Shown: piece after piece, positions 7,244 to 16,903 of the stretch
How positions within the stretch are numbered: position 1 is the first letter of the stretch
Layout: each line of letters starts with the position of its first letter
From: Desulfuromonas sp.
GTDB taxonomy: Bacteria > Desulfobacterota > Desulfuromonadia > Desulfuromonadales > SZUA-401
Length of the DNA stretch: 18,475 nt
Direction: 5' to 3'
Assembly: GCA_002869605.1 (NCBI GenBank)
Contig: PKUI01000139.1
Coordinates: forward strand, 1-18,475
Notes under the pieces: model-generated
The model's input: the letters and a program-made list of their open reading frames with translations, nothing else
What the model was told of the DNA's origin: nothing
Database searches by the model: none
Program-made: the position numbers and the translations under genes

Positions 7244-8155
7244 CTATGCAGCCTGCGCCGCTGAACGACGACGATCCCAGTAAAGAACGAAGGCACTCGC
7301 CACAAAGATCGTCGAATACGTACCGACAAAAATACCAATAATCATGGCAAAGGCGAAGTTATGAATCACCCCACCACCGAGCAAGAATAGCGACAGCACC
7401 ACCGCCAGAGTGGTACAGGAAGTCAGCAAGGTCCGCGAGAGGGTTTCGTTGATGCTGCGATTAACCTGCTGTGCAAAGGTCTCCTTGGCGACCTTACCGG
7501 TATTTTCGCGCACCCGGTCAAAGATGATGATCGTATCATTGAGCGAGTAACCGATGATGGCGAGGAAGGCGGCGATAATCGGCAGGTCGATCTCACGCCC
7601 GGTAAGCGAAAACGCACCAAGGGTCACCAGGACGTCGTGGCACAACGCCAGAATGGCGCCAACGGCATAACGGAACTCGAAACGCCAAGTTACATACAAC
7701 AGGATCCCGATCATCGCGTAGACGATCGCCATGATTCCCTTCTGGCGCAGGTCCTTGCCGACTTGCGGACCGACCATCTCGACGCGGCGAATATCGACAT
7801 TCTGCTCACCGAAAGCCTGTTGTAAAGCTCCTTCAACGGTTTTCGAAATCGTATTCAACGTCTCTTCTTCGCCCTGGGCACGGATCAGAAACTCATTCGC
7901 CTCGTCGCCGAAGGTCTGTACAGTTAGTCCCCCCAGATCGAGGGAGACCAGTTTGTCCTTGATCTCGCTCGGCCCGGTATCCTGCTTGAACTGAACCTGA
8001 ATAAGAACCCCACCGGCAAAGTCGATCCCGTAGTTCGGCCCCCCCTGGACAAGCAATGAAGCCATGCCGATCAGGATCACCACCACAGAAGCGATGATCG
8101 CTTTCCTGATTTTGCCGACAAAGTCAAAGTTGGTACCTGGTTTAATCAGCTCCAT
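7244..8155 (-). CDS. secF: Protein translocase subunit SecF
   Basis: SecF joins SecD and YajC in the inner membrane and uses the proton motive force to pull preproteins through SecYEG on the periplasmic side. The 303-aa length is usual. The first helix (about 17-36) is followed by the conserved YGIDFAGGVLIQVQF strand (43-57), a small periplasmic domain, and a five-helix core containing IGYSLNDTIIIFDRVREN, the family's hallmark cytoplasmic loop. A strong AAGGAG Shine-Dalgarno sits 7 nt before ATG 8155, and only 10 bp separate it from the end of secD, so the two are co-transcribed. Nothing is missing. Confidence 0.98.
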   Translation of the reverse strand: MELIKPGTNFDFVGKIRKAIIASVVVILIGMASLLVQGGPNYGIDFAGGVLIQVQFKQDTGPSEIKDKLVSLDLGGLTVQTFGDEANEFLIRAQGEEETLNTISKTVEGALQQAFGEQNVDIRRVEMVGPQVGKDLRQKGIMAIVYAMIGILLYVTWRFEFRYAVGAILALCHDVLVTLGAFSLTGREIDLPIIAAFLAIIGYSLNDTIIIFDRVRENTGKVAKETFAQQVNRSINETLSRTLLTSCTTLAVVLSLFLLGGGVIHNFAFAMIIGIFVGTYSTIFVASAFVLYWDRRRSAAQAA

Positions 8156-8165
8156 CGACAGCTCC

Positions 8166-9755
8166 TTATACGCTCAGCCGCTTGATATTGCGGCCTTCTA
8201 CAAAGTAATCAAAAATGACGCGAGAAAGAAAGACGGCGGTAAACAGCGTGCTGACGATACCGACCGAAAGTGTAACCGCGAAGCCCTTGACCGGGCCGGT
8301 ACCGAACTGGAACAGCACCAGCGCGGCGATCAGAGTCGTGACATTCGCGTCAATAATAGTCAGAAACGCCTTACCGAAACCGGACTCCACCGCAGCGCGC
8401 GGATTCTTGCCGAGGCGCAGCTCCTCGCGGATACGCTCGAAGATCAGTACGTTGGCATCCACAGCCATACCGGTGGTCAGAACGATACCCGCAATGCCGG
8501 GAAGCGTCAGGGTCGCCTTGAAGAGGCTCAACATGGCGAGGATGAACACCAAGTTCAGGCACAGCGCCAGGTTGGCGACCATCCCCGACCAGCGGTAATA
8601 GAGAGCCATGGCGATCAGCAGCAAAACACCGCCGACCAGGGCCGAGAGAACCCCCTTGTCAATGGAGTCCTGACCGAGGGACGGGCCGACCGTTCTCTCT
8701 TCGAGCACCTTGATCGGTGCCGGCAGAGCACCGGCACGCAGCACGATCGCCAGGTCCGCGGCCTCTTTCTCAGTGAAAGAACCACTGATCATGGCATCGC
8801 CACCGGCGATTTTTTCGTTGATCACCGGCGCCGAGTAAATCGTGTCGTCAAGAACGATCGCCATACGCTTGTTCACGTTGGCCGCCGTCAACTGCTCGAA
8901 GCGATTGGCGCCGACAGCATCGAACTTGATATAGACATACGGCTCGTTAAAGCGCGAGGTATTGATGCGGACCCGAGCATCGGCCAGCTGATCACCGGTG
9001 AGCGAGGTGCGCGATTCAACAACCATCGGGGTCTCGACGACAGCACCGGTCTTACGGTCGACGTCACGCTGATACAACAGTTGCGTACCGACCGGCAATA
9101 CCCCTTTGGGGTCGACATCGTCACGGACCATACGGAACTCGAGGCGCGCCGTCTTGCCAATCAGCTCGATGGCACGCTCAGGATCCTTGAGACCGGGAAG
9201 CTGTATCAGGATACGGTTACCGGTTTGGCGCTGCAGAATCGGCTCACTGACACCGAACTCGTCAACCCGGTTACGCAGCGTTTCGAGGGCCTGACGAATG
9301 GCAGATTCACGAATCTCGTCGGCCTCGGCGCTCGAAAAGCGGTAGGTTTTCTCTATGAAACCACCAACATCCTCGGTCGACAGCGGCTCAAGGTTCCCGT
9401 ACTGCTCCTCGATCAGGGCGTCGATCTGGGCGCCCGCCTGCTGGTCGTAAACCGTAACCGTCATGGCATCGATGCCACGACGCTCCAGACGGCGGTAGAT
9501 GATATCCTCTTCGACCAGCAGAGCTTCAACCTGGTCGTTCAGGGTATCGATAGCACTCTCCACAGCCTTGTCCACCTCGACGCCAAGGACCAGGTGCATA
9601 CCACCCTGCAGGTCGAGACCGCGGTGGATCGGGTCAAAGTTGTCTTTCCAGATACTCGGCAGGCTGTCAGCTATAAATGTCGGTGCCAGTGTCACAAAAG
9701 AAAACACCAGACACAAAAGAGCAATGATGGCCCGCAGTTTGATACTTGTAGTCAT
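8166..9755 (-). CDS. secD: Protein translocase subunit SecD
   Basis: The 529-aa protein has the SecD layout. A first helix (about 7-28) is followed by the conserved HRGLDLQGGMHLVLGV motif (44-58), a long periplasmic domain including the GLKDPERAIELIGKTARLEF-type segment, and five further helices. Between these helices lies GMAVDANVLIFERIREELR, the counterpart of the SecF loop that carries the proton-path Asp. Together with SecF it drives late stages of export. Separate secD and secF genes, as here, are the common state. The Shine-Dalgarno is modest (AAAGGGG, about 11 nt before the ATG). A long open frame runs opposite this gene on the plus strand but is a shadow. Confidence 0.98.
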   Translation of the reverse strand: MTTSIKLRAIIALLCLVFSFVTLAPTFIADSLPSIWKDNFDPIHRGLDLQGGMHLVLGVEVDKAVESAIDTLNDQVEALLVEEDIIYRRLERRGIDAMTVTVYDQQAGAQIDALIEEQYGNLEPLSTEDVGGFIEKTYRFSSAEADEIRESAIRQALETLRNRVDEFGVSEPILQRQTGNRILIQLPGLKDPERAIELIGKTARLEFRMVRDDVDPKGVLPVGTQLLYQRDVDRKTGAVVETPMVVESRTSLTGDQLADARVRINTSRFNEPYVYIKFDAVGANRFEQLTAANVNKRMAIVLDDTIYSAPVINEKIAGGDAMISGSFTEKEAADLAIVLRAGALPAPIKVLEERTVGPSLGQDSIDKGVLSALVGGVLLLIAMALYYRWSGMVANLALCLNLVFILAMLSLFKATLTLPGIAGIVLTTGMAVDANVLIFERIREELRLGKNPRAAVESGFGKAFLTIIDANVTTLIAALVLFQFGTGPVKGFAVTLSVGIVSTLFTAVFLSRVIFDYFVEGRNIKRLSV

Positions 9756-9805
9756 GGGCTTTACGACCCCTTTCAGGTTGATCAGTAAGGTTCGGAAAAC
9801 TTGTA

Positions 9806-10120
9806 TTACTGTTCCTGGGCCGTCGACACTACCGAAGACCGATTAATGCGAACTTTAACGCCCGTGGCGATCTCGAGGGTAATGACCGTATCAGTCACCG
9901 CGGCGACCTTACCATGGATACCACCGGCGGTCACGACGCTGTCGCCGACGGAGAGCGCATCGATCAGGGCCTTGTGTTGCTTGGCGCGCTTCTGCTGGGG
10001 ACGGATAAGAAGAAAGTAGAAAACTGCGAACATCAGGACCAGCATGATCACACCACTGTACGGATTCCCACCCTGCTGAGCCGCTTGCTGTCCGGCCATT
10101 GCGAATGCTTCTGTTGCCAT
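9806..10120 (-). CDS. yajC: Preprotein translocase accessory subunit YajC
   Basis: This 104-aa single-pass inner-membrane protein has one helix (about 22-41) that runs into the family signature FYFLLIRPQQKR, followed by a small cytoplasmic beta-rich domain with the conserved VGDSVVTAGGIHGKVAAV segment. YajC associates with SecDF and is not essential in known bacteria. The Gln/Ala/Gly-rich N-terminal tail is normal for the family in this group. An AAGGAGG Shine-Dalgarno precedes the ATG by 9 nt. It lies 32 bp after tgt and 50 bp before secD, the conserved gene order. Confidence 0.97.
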   Translation of the reverse strand: MATEAFAMAGQQAAQQGGNPYSGVIMLVLMFAVFYFLLIRPQQKRAKQHKALIDALSVGDSVVTAGGIHGKVAAVTDTVITLEIATGVKVRINRSSVVSTAQEQ

Positions 10121-10152
10121 AGTTGTATTCCTCCTTGGAAATAAAATTTGTG

Positions 10153-12341
<2,189 letters not shown>

Positions 12342-12405
12342 GATCAAAAAGGCTCTTTAGGTGGCGCTTAAAAGAACATACCTCTCAGGAAAGAGTCAAT
12401 GCTTT

Positions 12406-12606
12406 TCAGTGCCAGAAATAGCGAACCATGGCTACCATGATCAATCCGCACACCATCAAGCTAAAGCCTATGCGCCGCAACACGGCATCGTCCATCTGAA
12501 CGACCTGCACCATAACGCGTTTCAAACTCAGCGGTGAAAGGAAATAAGGAATTCCTTCAAAAAAAAGAACACAGCCAAAAACCGTCAGGATAAATTCAAG
12601 AGACAC
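12406..12606 (-). CDS. DUF2065-family small inner-membrane protein, GTG start
   Basis: From GTG 12606 the product is 66 aa with two hydrophobic helices (about 3-20 and 42-60) joined by a loop containing EGIPYFLSP and SLKR, then LRRIGFSLMVCG. This is the DUF2065 pattern, a family of roughly 60-residue membrane proteins of unknown function. The frame is open further up to TTG codons at 12666, but GTG 12606 is better. It has GGAG at 12616-12613 with 6 nt spacing, the next residues match the family start, and the extra 20 residues look unrelated. The assigned promoter would then leave a leader of about 83 nt. It is the first gene of the queA-tgt-sec run. The family call is from recall of motifs. 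Confidence 0.8.
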   Translation of the reverse strand: MSLEFILTVFGCVLFFEGIPYFLSPLSLKRVMVQVVQMDDAVLRRIGFSLMVCGLIMVAMVRYFWH

Positions 12607-12695
12607 ATCACGCTCCGCGCCAACACCCGTCCTCATGAACAGCTTGGCAGATAATTTGCACAACAATCCCGCTGAAACAGGTACGAAAATCGCGT

Positions 12696-12724
12696 ATGTT
12701 AGGCAGTGACTGACAGGCTGTCAA
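12696..12724 (-). promoter_or_regulatory. Sigma70-type promoter for DUF2065-queA-tgt-sec operon
   Basis: On the minus strand a perfect -35 TTGACA (12724-12719) and a -10 TAACAT (12701-12696) are separated by exactly 17 bp. This is the best housekeeping promoter in the window. Transcription should start near 12689. No other comparable promoter is seen before the terminator at 6571, so it may serve seven genes. Confidence 0.75.
12711..12723. repeat. Palindrome TGACAG-G-CTGTCA over the -35 box
   Basis: A perfect 6-1-6 inverted repeat covers five of the six bases of the -35 box of the DUF2065/queA promoter. Such placement is what a repressor operator would look like. It is short enough to be chance, and no regulator gene is adjacent. 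Confidence 0.45.
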
Positions 12725-12780
12725 GCTAAGCCGCTCCTTGGCTCTGCTTGTGCCGTGTTTTCACCACACGCCCGGCCATT

Positions 12781-12806
12781 TAAAGTACCCGAGGGCACAT
12801 CGACAA
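12781..12806 (+). promoter_or_regulatory. Possible sigma28 (FliA)-like promoter for the HD-GYP gene
   Basis: TAAAGTAC (12781-12788) is followed after 10 bp by ATCGACAA (12799-12806). The flagellar sigma28 consensus is TAAAGTTT, 11 bp, GCCGATAA. The -35 half matches well, the -10 half at 5 of 8 positions, and the spacing is one base short. The start would be near 12813, 27 nt before ATG 12840. A sigma70 reading (TTTTCA, 17 bp, TAAAGT) is also possible. Tentative. Confidence 0.25.
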
Positions 12807-12839
12807 CGCCCAAACTGAACAGAGCGAACCGACAAAGTA

Positions 12840-14885
12840 ATGCATCGCAAACCGATCACACTCAAAGTTAAAATTCTCACCCTGGTCCTGGTCACCGTCA
12901 TGATCGCCATGGGTGTCGTTACCTGGGTTGGGCTCAGCACCCAGGATTCGATCCTCCGTTTGCTCGGCCAGGAACATTGTCGTGTTCTCGCCGAAACAGC
13001 CAACGAGCGTATCGTGACCCTGATGCGCGCAGGTAACCACGAAAAACTCCACTCGCTCCTGCATCAGGTCAAGCACCAAAACACTCTGGATAAACTTTAC
13101 ATCTTCGATGAGCAGGGCAATATCCTGAGTTCCAGTGACACGGCCGATGTCGACCGCGTCCTTCCGCCGACACTGTTACGTCAATTAATCGACTACTCAG
13201 ACAGACGCCCGCTCGTCGGTAACGATGGGATCTTTTACAGCGTCAAAACCATTAAGAACCAACAATCCTGTCACCAATGCCACGACCCTGCCCTGGCCAA
13301 CCTCGGGCGAGTCAATGTTGTCTTCTCCCTCGATTACCTGGAAAGCCTGCGCCGCAAGGGGTTTCAGACCAGCCTGATGACCTTCGTCTCGCTTTTGGTC
13401 CTCGCCGTTGCAGCACTCAGTACCTTCTTCTTCTTCTATGTCGAAAACCCGATACGGATGGTTATCAATGCGATGCGGCGCCTGGAGGAAGGGGCCTTCG
13501 ACAGTGCTCAATTGAGCATCAACTCATCCTACGAGATGAGTCAGGTGGCAGACAAGTTCAACGCCATGGCCCATAGGCTACAGGAGCTGATCTCCACCAA
13601 GGTACAACAGGAAAATGAGCTCTTCCAGCAACAGGAACAGTTGGCCCACCAGCAAGAACTGCAGGCCATGAATGTGACCCTGGAGGATCGCCTCAAGGAG
13701 ATCGAACACCTGAACATTTCCCTCGAGGAGCGGATTGAGGAAATCGAAGAAGCCAACTTCAAGATCGCCGACCTCGCCGGAGAACTTGAATCCAAGAACA
13801 CCTCGCTGGAGCAGACAGTCGAGCGCCTTTCGGCCATCTACAAGATGGGACTGGCGATCAACGCAACCAAGAACATCAGCGCGCTGTTTGAACTACTCCT
13901 GCAAAAGTCGCTCGAAACGCTTAACGCCAAGGTCGGATACATCCTGCTCCTCAACGCGGAGCAACGCTACCTCTCCGTCGCCGCATGCACCGGCATCCCC
14001 CAAGACCTCCCCGGAGACTTCTGTATCCCCTTAAACCCCGGCAGTGTGTCCCGCTGGGTCATCGAGCAAGGTGAGGCACTACTGATCCAGGACATCAACG
14101 AATCGAAAGAATTCAACCATCGCTCACTCCTCGGGTTTGACCGCGAATCGGTCATGTGCGCTCCGCTGAAGATCAAGAACGAGGCCATCGGCACCCTGAC
14201 CATCGCCAACAAGCAGGACGGTTCACGTTTCGCACAGGAAGACCTCGAGATGGTCTCGACCATCGCCGCGCAAGCGTCGGTTGCCATCAACAACGCCCGC
14301 CTCTACGAAGAACAACAACAAACCTACCTGTGTACGGTCCAGGCACTGGTTTCAGCCATTGAGGCCAACGACTCATATACACGCGGTCATTCAGAGCGGG
14401 TCACCCGCTACGCGATGGCAATCGCCGAGGAGATGTCACTCTCGGCCGGGGCGCTACGCGAACTCGAACAGGCTGCCATCCTGCACGATATCGGCAAAAT
14501 AGGCATCGACATCAACCTGCTGCACAAAAAAGACAAGCTGGACAAAGAAGATGTCTACACCTTGCAGAAACACCCCGAGATAGGCCAACGCATCCTCGAA
14601 CCGATCCACTTCCTGTGCAGCATCAGTGATATTGTTGCACAACACCATGAGCGTTTTGATGGCGCCGGCTACCCTGGCGGACTGGAAGGAAACCAGATCC
14701 TGCTCGAAGCGCGCATCCTCGCCGTGGCTGACACCTTCGACGCTATGACTTCCAACCGTCCCTACCGCACTGCCCGCCTGCGCGAAGAAGCGATCACTGA
14801 AATCCGCAGGATGTCGGGGAGCCAGTTCGACCCCTCTGTGGTTTCGGCTTTTCTGCGCGTTTACGATAACGACGCCGCCGCTTAA
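12840..14885 (+). CDS. Membrane HD-GYP c-di-GMP phosphodiesterase with periplasmic CXXCH haem sensor, HAMP, coiled coil and GAF
   Basis: The 681-aa protein reads in order: transmembrane helix 1 (about 10-32); a periplasmic sensor of about 145 residues ending in SCHQCHDP (CXXCH at 144-148) and a closing RVNVVFSLDYL strand; helix 2 (about 178-200); HAMP (about 201-253); coiled coil rich in Gln and Glu (254-330); GAF (about 345-490); HD-GYP (about 497-681). The HD-GYP residues are intact: RGHSERV (515-521), the HD pair His549-Asp550 in ILHDIGKIG, QHHERFDGAGYP (601-612) and ADTFDAMTSNRPYR. It should hydrolyse c-di-GMP in response to a haem-borne signal (redox, O2, NO or CO). One CXXCH implies a single covalent haem c. 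The RBS is weak. The gene stands alone on the plus strand and its stop interlocks with that of ygiQ. Confidence 0.93.
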   Translation: MHRKPITLKVKILTLVLVTVMIAMGVVTWVGLSTQDSILRLLGQEHCRVLAETANERIVTLMRAGNHEKLHSLLHQVKHQNTLDKLYIFDEQGNILSSSDTADVDRVLPPTLLRQLIDYSDRRPLVGNDGIFYSVKTIKNQQSCHQCHDPALANLGRVNVVFSLDYLESLRRKGFQTSLMTFVSLLVLAVAALSTFFFFYVENPIRMVINAMRRLEEGAFDSAQLSINSSYEMSQVADKFNAMAHRLQELISTKVQQENELFQQQEQLAHQQELQAMNVTLEDRLKEIEHLNISLEERIEEIEEANFKIADLAGELESKNTSLEQTVERLSAIYKMGLAINATKNISALFELLLQKSLETLNAKVGYILLLNAEQRYLSVAACTGIPQDLPGDFCIPLNPGSVSRWVIEQGEALLIQDINESKEFNHRSLLGFDRESVMCAPLKIKNEAIGTLTIANKQDGSRFAQEDLEMVSTIAAQASVAINNARLYEEQQQTYLCTVQALVSAIEANDSYTRGHSERVTRYAMAIAEEMSLSAGALRELEQAAILHDIGKIGIDINLLHKKDKLDKEDVYTLQKHPEIGQRILEPIHFLCSISDIVAQHHERFDGAGYPGGLEGNQILLEARILAVADTFDAMTSNRPYRTARLREEAITEIRRMSGSQFDPSVVSAFLRVYDNDAAA

Positions 14886-16687
14886 CGTCTCCTCTTCCCT
14901 CCTCGTTTTCCCCCTCGCCCACGGTTATTCCCCGCGTAAAGTTCGCACAACTCAGCGCCACGTCCAGCTTGACGGAATGCGCGCTCCACCTGCCCTCGAT
15001 TTTCAGGGAGATGAAAGAGCAACACCGCCTTGTGAAGTTTGCGCTCCGCATCATTGCCAGGCACCGACAGCGGGTTACCCGAGTCCGGGTCATGCCCCGT
15101 GTACCACATGCAGGTCGAACGGGTCCCCGGCGTCGGGGTAAAGATCTGCACCTGCTCGACCTTGAGGCGATGCCTTTTCAGGAACAGGGCCGTATCGATC
15201 GCATCGTCGAGTGAGCAACCGGGATGACCCGCAATCAAATACGGGACCACGCCATAACGTCTGCCGAGCTGACCAGACTTGTGGCGAAACATCTCGAGGA
15301 AACGGGCAAAGCTCTTTGGATCGGGTTTATACATCTGTTGTGCAGCCGTGGAACTAAGTGTCTCGGGAGCGATCTTGAGAAGTCCACCGACATGATGTTC
15401 GATAAGCGCCTGGGCGTATTCTGGCTGTTCCTCCAGCAGGTCGTGGCGAACCCCTGAGGCTACAGGGACATGCCGGATACCAGGCAGATGCCGGAGCCGT
15501 TCGAGCATGCGTACGGCGCGCTTGGACGAAACTGCCAGATGCCGGCAACGGCTTGGGTAGAGGCAGCTGCTGCGCAGGCAACGGCTGTGCGCAGCCGCAT
15601 CGGAGCAATGAACCCCGTACATGTTTGCAGTAGGTCCACCGACATCCGAAAGCGCTCCGCTGAATTCCGGGTGCTGCAGCAGGGATCGGGCTTCTTCAAG
15701 CAGCGAGGCTTCGCTGCGACTCTGCACCTGCTTGCCCTGGTGGGCTGCGATGGCGCAGAACGAACAGCCGCCGCAGCAACCACGATGACTGGTCAGTGAA
15801 AAACGGATCTGCGTATAGGCCGGGATCGGCTCCTTGTAGGAGGGATGCGGCAGGCGCTTGAACGGAAGCCGATAGAGTCGGTCCAGTTCTGCCTCATCCA
15901 GCGCTGCTGCAGGCGGGAGCACCACGACATGGCGTTTGCCGTGAGCTTGTACCAATGGCTTCTCGACGCTGGGGGGATGTGCCGTCTGTGACACCTTATA
16001 AGCTTTCAGGTAGGCATTTTGAGAGTCCGCTACCTCTTCAAATGAGGGCAACTCAATGCCGTCTGGCGCATCGCTGGATACGTAAGCGGTACCACGCACG
16101 TCACGAATCTCGCCGATACTCTCACCCTCCTTGAGACGCTTCGCCACCTCGAGCAGCGGCCGTTCAGCCATGCCATAGATCAACAGGTCGGCCTTGCTAT
16201 CGACCAGGAGCGAACGACGTACCTTATCGTCCCAATAGTCGTAGTGGGCCAGGCGGCGCAGACTCGCCTCGAGACCACCGATAATCACCGGCAGCCCGCG
16301 ATGCGCGCCCTTGACTGCGGCGGTGTAGGGAATCACAGCGCGGTTTGGGCGGGCCCCAGCTCGACCACCGGGGGTGTACGCGTCGTCATGCCGCAGGCGC
16401 TTGAGGGCAGTGTAATGGTTGACCATCGAATCCATCGCCCCGGAGGAGACGGCGGCAAACAGCCGCGGACGCCCCATCGTCTGCAGGGCCTCGGGGTTGC
16501 GCCAGTCCGGCTGCGCGATGATCCCAACCCGAAACCCCTCGGCTTCGAGGAGTCGAGCAAGCAGCGGAACACCGAAGGCAGGGTGATCCACGTAGGCATC
16601 TCCATTGACGAACAGGACGTCGAGTTCGTCCCATTCGCGCCGTTCCATCTCCGCACGGCAGGTCGGCAAAAAACCTTTTTCAATCAA
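14882..16687 (-). CDS. ygiQ: YgiQ-family radical SAM protein, TTG start
   Basis: The 601-aa protein belongs to the YgiQ (UPF0313) family. The N-terminal region has the family segments FLPTCRAEM and VNGDAYVDHPAFG (28-39), then IIGGLEASLRRLAHYDYWDD (135-154). The radical SAM [4Fe-4S] motif CxxxCxxC is CCGGCSFC (Cys304, Cys308, Cys311), followed by DVGGPTANMYG. The substrate of this family is not established to my knowledge. The C-terminus ends in a Gly/Arg/Lys-rich tail of about 14 residues. The start is TTG at 16687, overlapping the TGA of the preceding small gene as TTGA. The first in-frame ATG (codon 14) has no usable Shine-Dalgarno and would remove the conserved FLPT, so TTG is preferred. 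The stop interlocks with that of the convergent HD-GYP gene. Confidence 0.93.
   Translation of the reverse strand: MIEKGFLPTCRAEMERREWDELDVLFVNGDAYVDHPAFGVPLLARLLEAEGFRVGIIAQPDWRNPEALQTMGRPRLFAAVSSGAMDSMVNHYTALKRLRHDDAYTPGGRAGARPNRAVIPYTAAVKGAHRGLPVIIGGLEASLRRLAHYDYWDDKVRRSLLVDSKADLLIYGMAERPLLEVAKRLKEGESIGEIRDVRGTAYVSSDAPDGIELPSFEEVADSQNAYLKAYKVSQTAHPPSVEKPLVQAHGKRHVVVLPPAAALDEAELDRLYRLPFKRLPHPSYKEPIPAYTQIRFSLTSHRGCCGGCSFCAIAAHQGKQVQSRSEASLLEEARSLLQHPEFSGALSDVGGPTANMYGVHCSDAAAHSRCLRSSCLYPSRCRHLAVSSKRAVRMLERLRHLPGIRHVPVASGVRHDLLEEQPEYAQALIEHHVGGLLKIAPETLSSTAAQQMYKPDPKSFARFLEMFRHKSGQLGRRYGVVPYLIAGHPGCSLDDAIDTALFLKRHRLKVEQVQIFTPTPGTRSTCMWYTGHDPDSGNPLSVPGNDAERKLHKAVLLFHLPENRGQVERAFRQAGRGAELCELYAGNNRGRGGKRGGKRRR
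14886..14936 (+). terminator. Possible Rho-dependent (rut-like) C/T-rich region after the HD-GYP gene
   Basis: Immediately after the HD-GYP stop the plus strand is almost pure pyrimidine for about 45 bases (runs of TCCTCTTCCCTCC and TTTTCCCCCTCG) with very little G. No hairpin with a T-tract is seen. C-rich, G-poor RNA is what Rho loads on. The composition is also explained by the Gly/Arg/Lys codons of the ygiQ tail on the other strand, so the call is weak. Confidence 0.25.
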
Positions 16688-16887
16688 GCTTTGTAGCCTT
16701 TTCGATCCCGCAGGAAGTGTTCGAGAGAGCGATCATAGCTGCGCTCACCTTCCAGACTGAAAAAACAGCCCGGCATTTCGTTGCGCGTGCGATGATAGGT
16801 AACACACTCGCAGCAATGACCACGCTTTTCACAGCCGGTATAGGTACAGCTGCAGTGTTCGAGAGACTTTTTCGCTACGCACTCCAC
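16684..16887 (-). CDS. Small Cys-rich protein (DUF6485-like), GTG start
   Basis: This 67-aa cytoplasmic protein has eight cysteines, seven of them packed in residues 12-41: CSCTYTGC, then GHCCECVTYH, then PGCFF. The spacing with nearby histidines suggests a metal site (Zn or Fe-S). I recall this pattern as DUF6485, a family of unknown function. The GTG start at 16887 has a GGGAG Shine-Dalgarno 6 nt before it. A nearby ATG in another frame hits a stop after five codons. It lies 16 bp after argC and its TGA overlaps the TTG start of ygiQ, so the two are probably translated together, and a role beside the radical SAM enzyme is a reasonable guess. Real gene: high confidence; function unknown. Confidence 0.82.
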   Translation of the reverse strand: MECVAKKSLEHCSCTYTGCEKRGHCCECVTYHRTRNEMPGCFFSLEGERSYDRSLEHFLRDRKGYKA

Positions 16888-16903
16888 GGCATGCTCCCTT
16901 GCC

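Noticed and set aside
8064..9788. A 574-codon open frame on the plus strand opposite secD and the start of secF
   Set aside because: It is the antisense of two certain genes. Its protein is rich in Arg, Asp, Gln and His with no domain, helix or signal, as expected from codon bias of the opposite strand.
12371..12399. TTGACT (12399-12394, minus strand) as a separate queA promoter
   Set aside because: No acceptable -10 lies at 16-18 bp; the best candidate TATGTT is only 13 bp away.
12609..12666. Upstream extension of DUF2065 to TTG 12666 (86 aa)
   Set aside because: The added residues do not resemble the family and TTG lacks a Shine-Dalgarno, while GTG 12606 has GGAG at good spacing.
13630..13850. 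Repetitive Gln/Glu codons in the HD-GYP gene as a DNA repeat
   Set aside because: The repetition is at the protein level (coiled coil after HAMP); the DNA shows no exact tandem unit.
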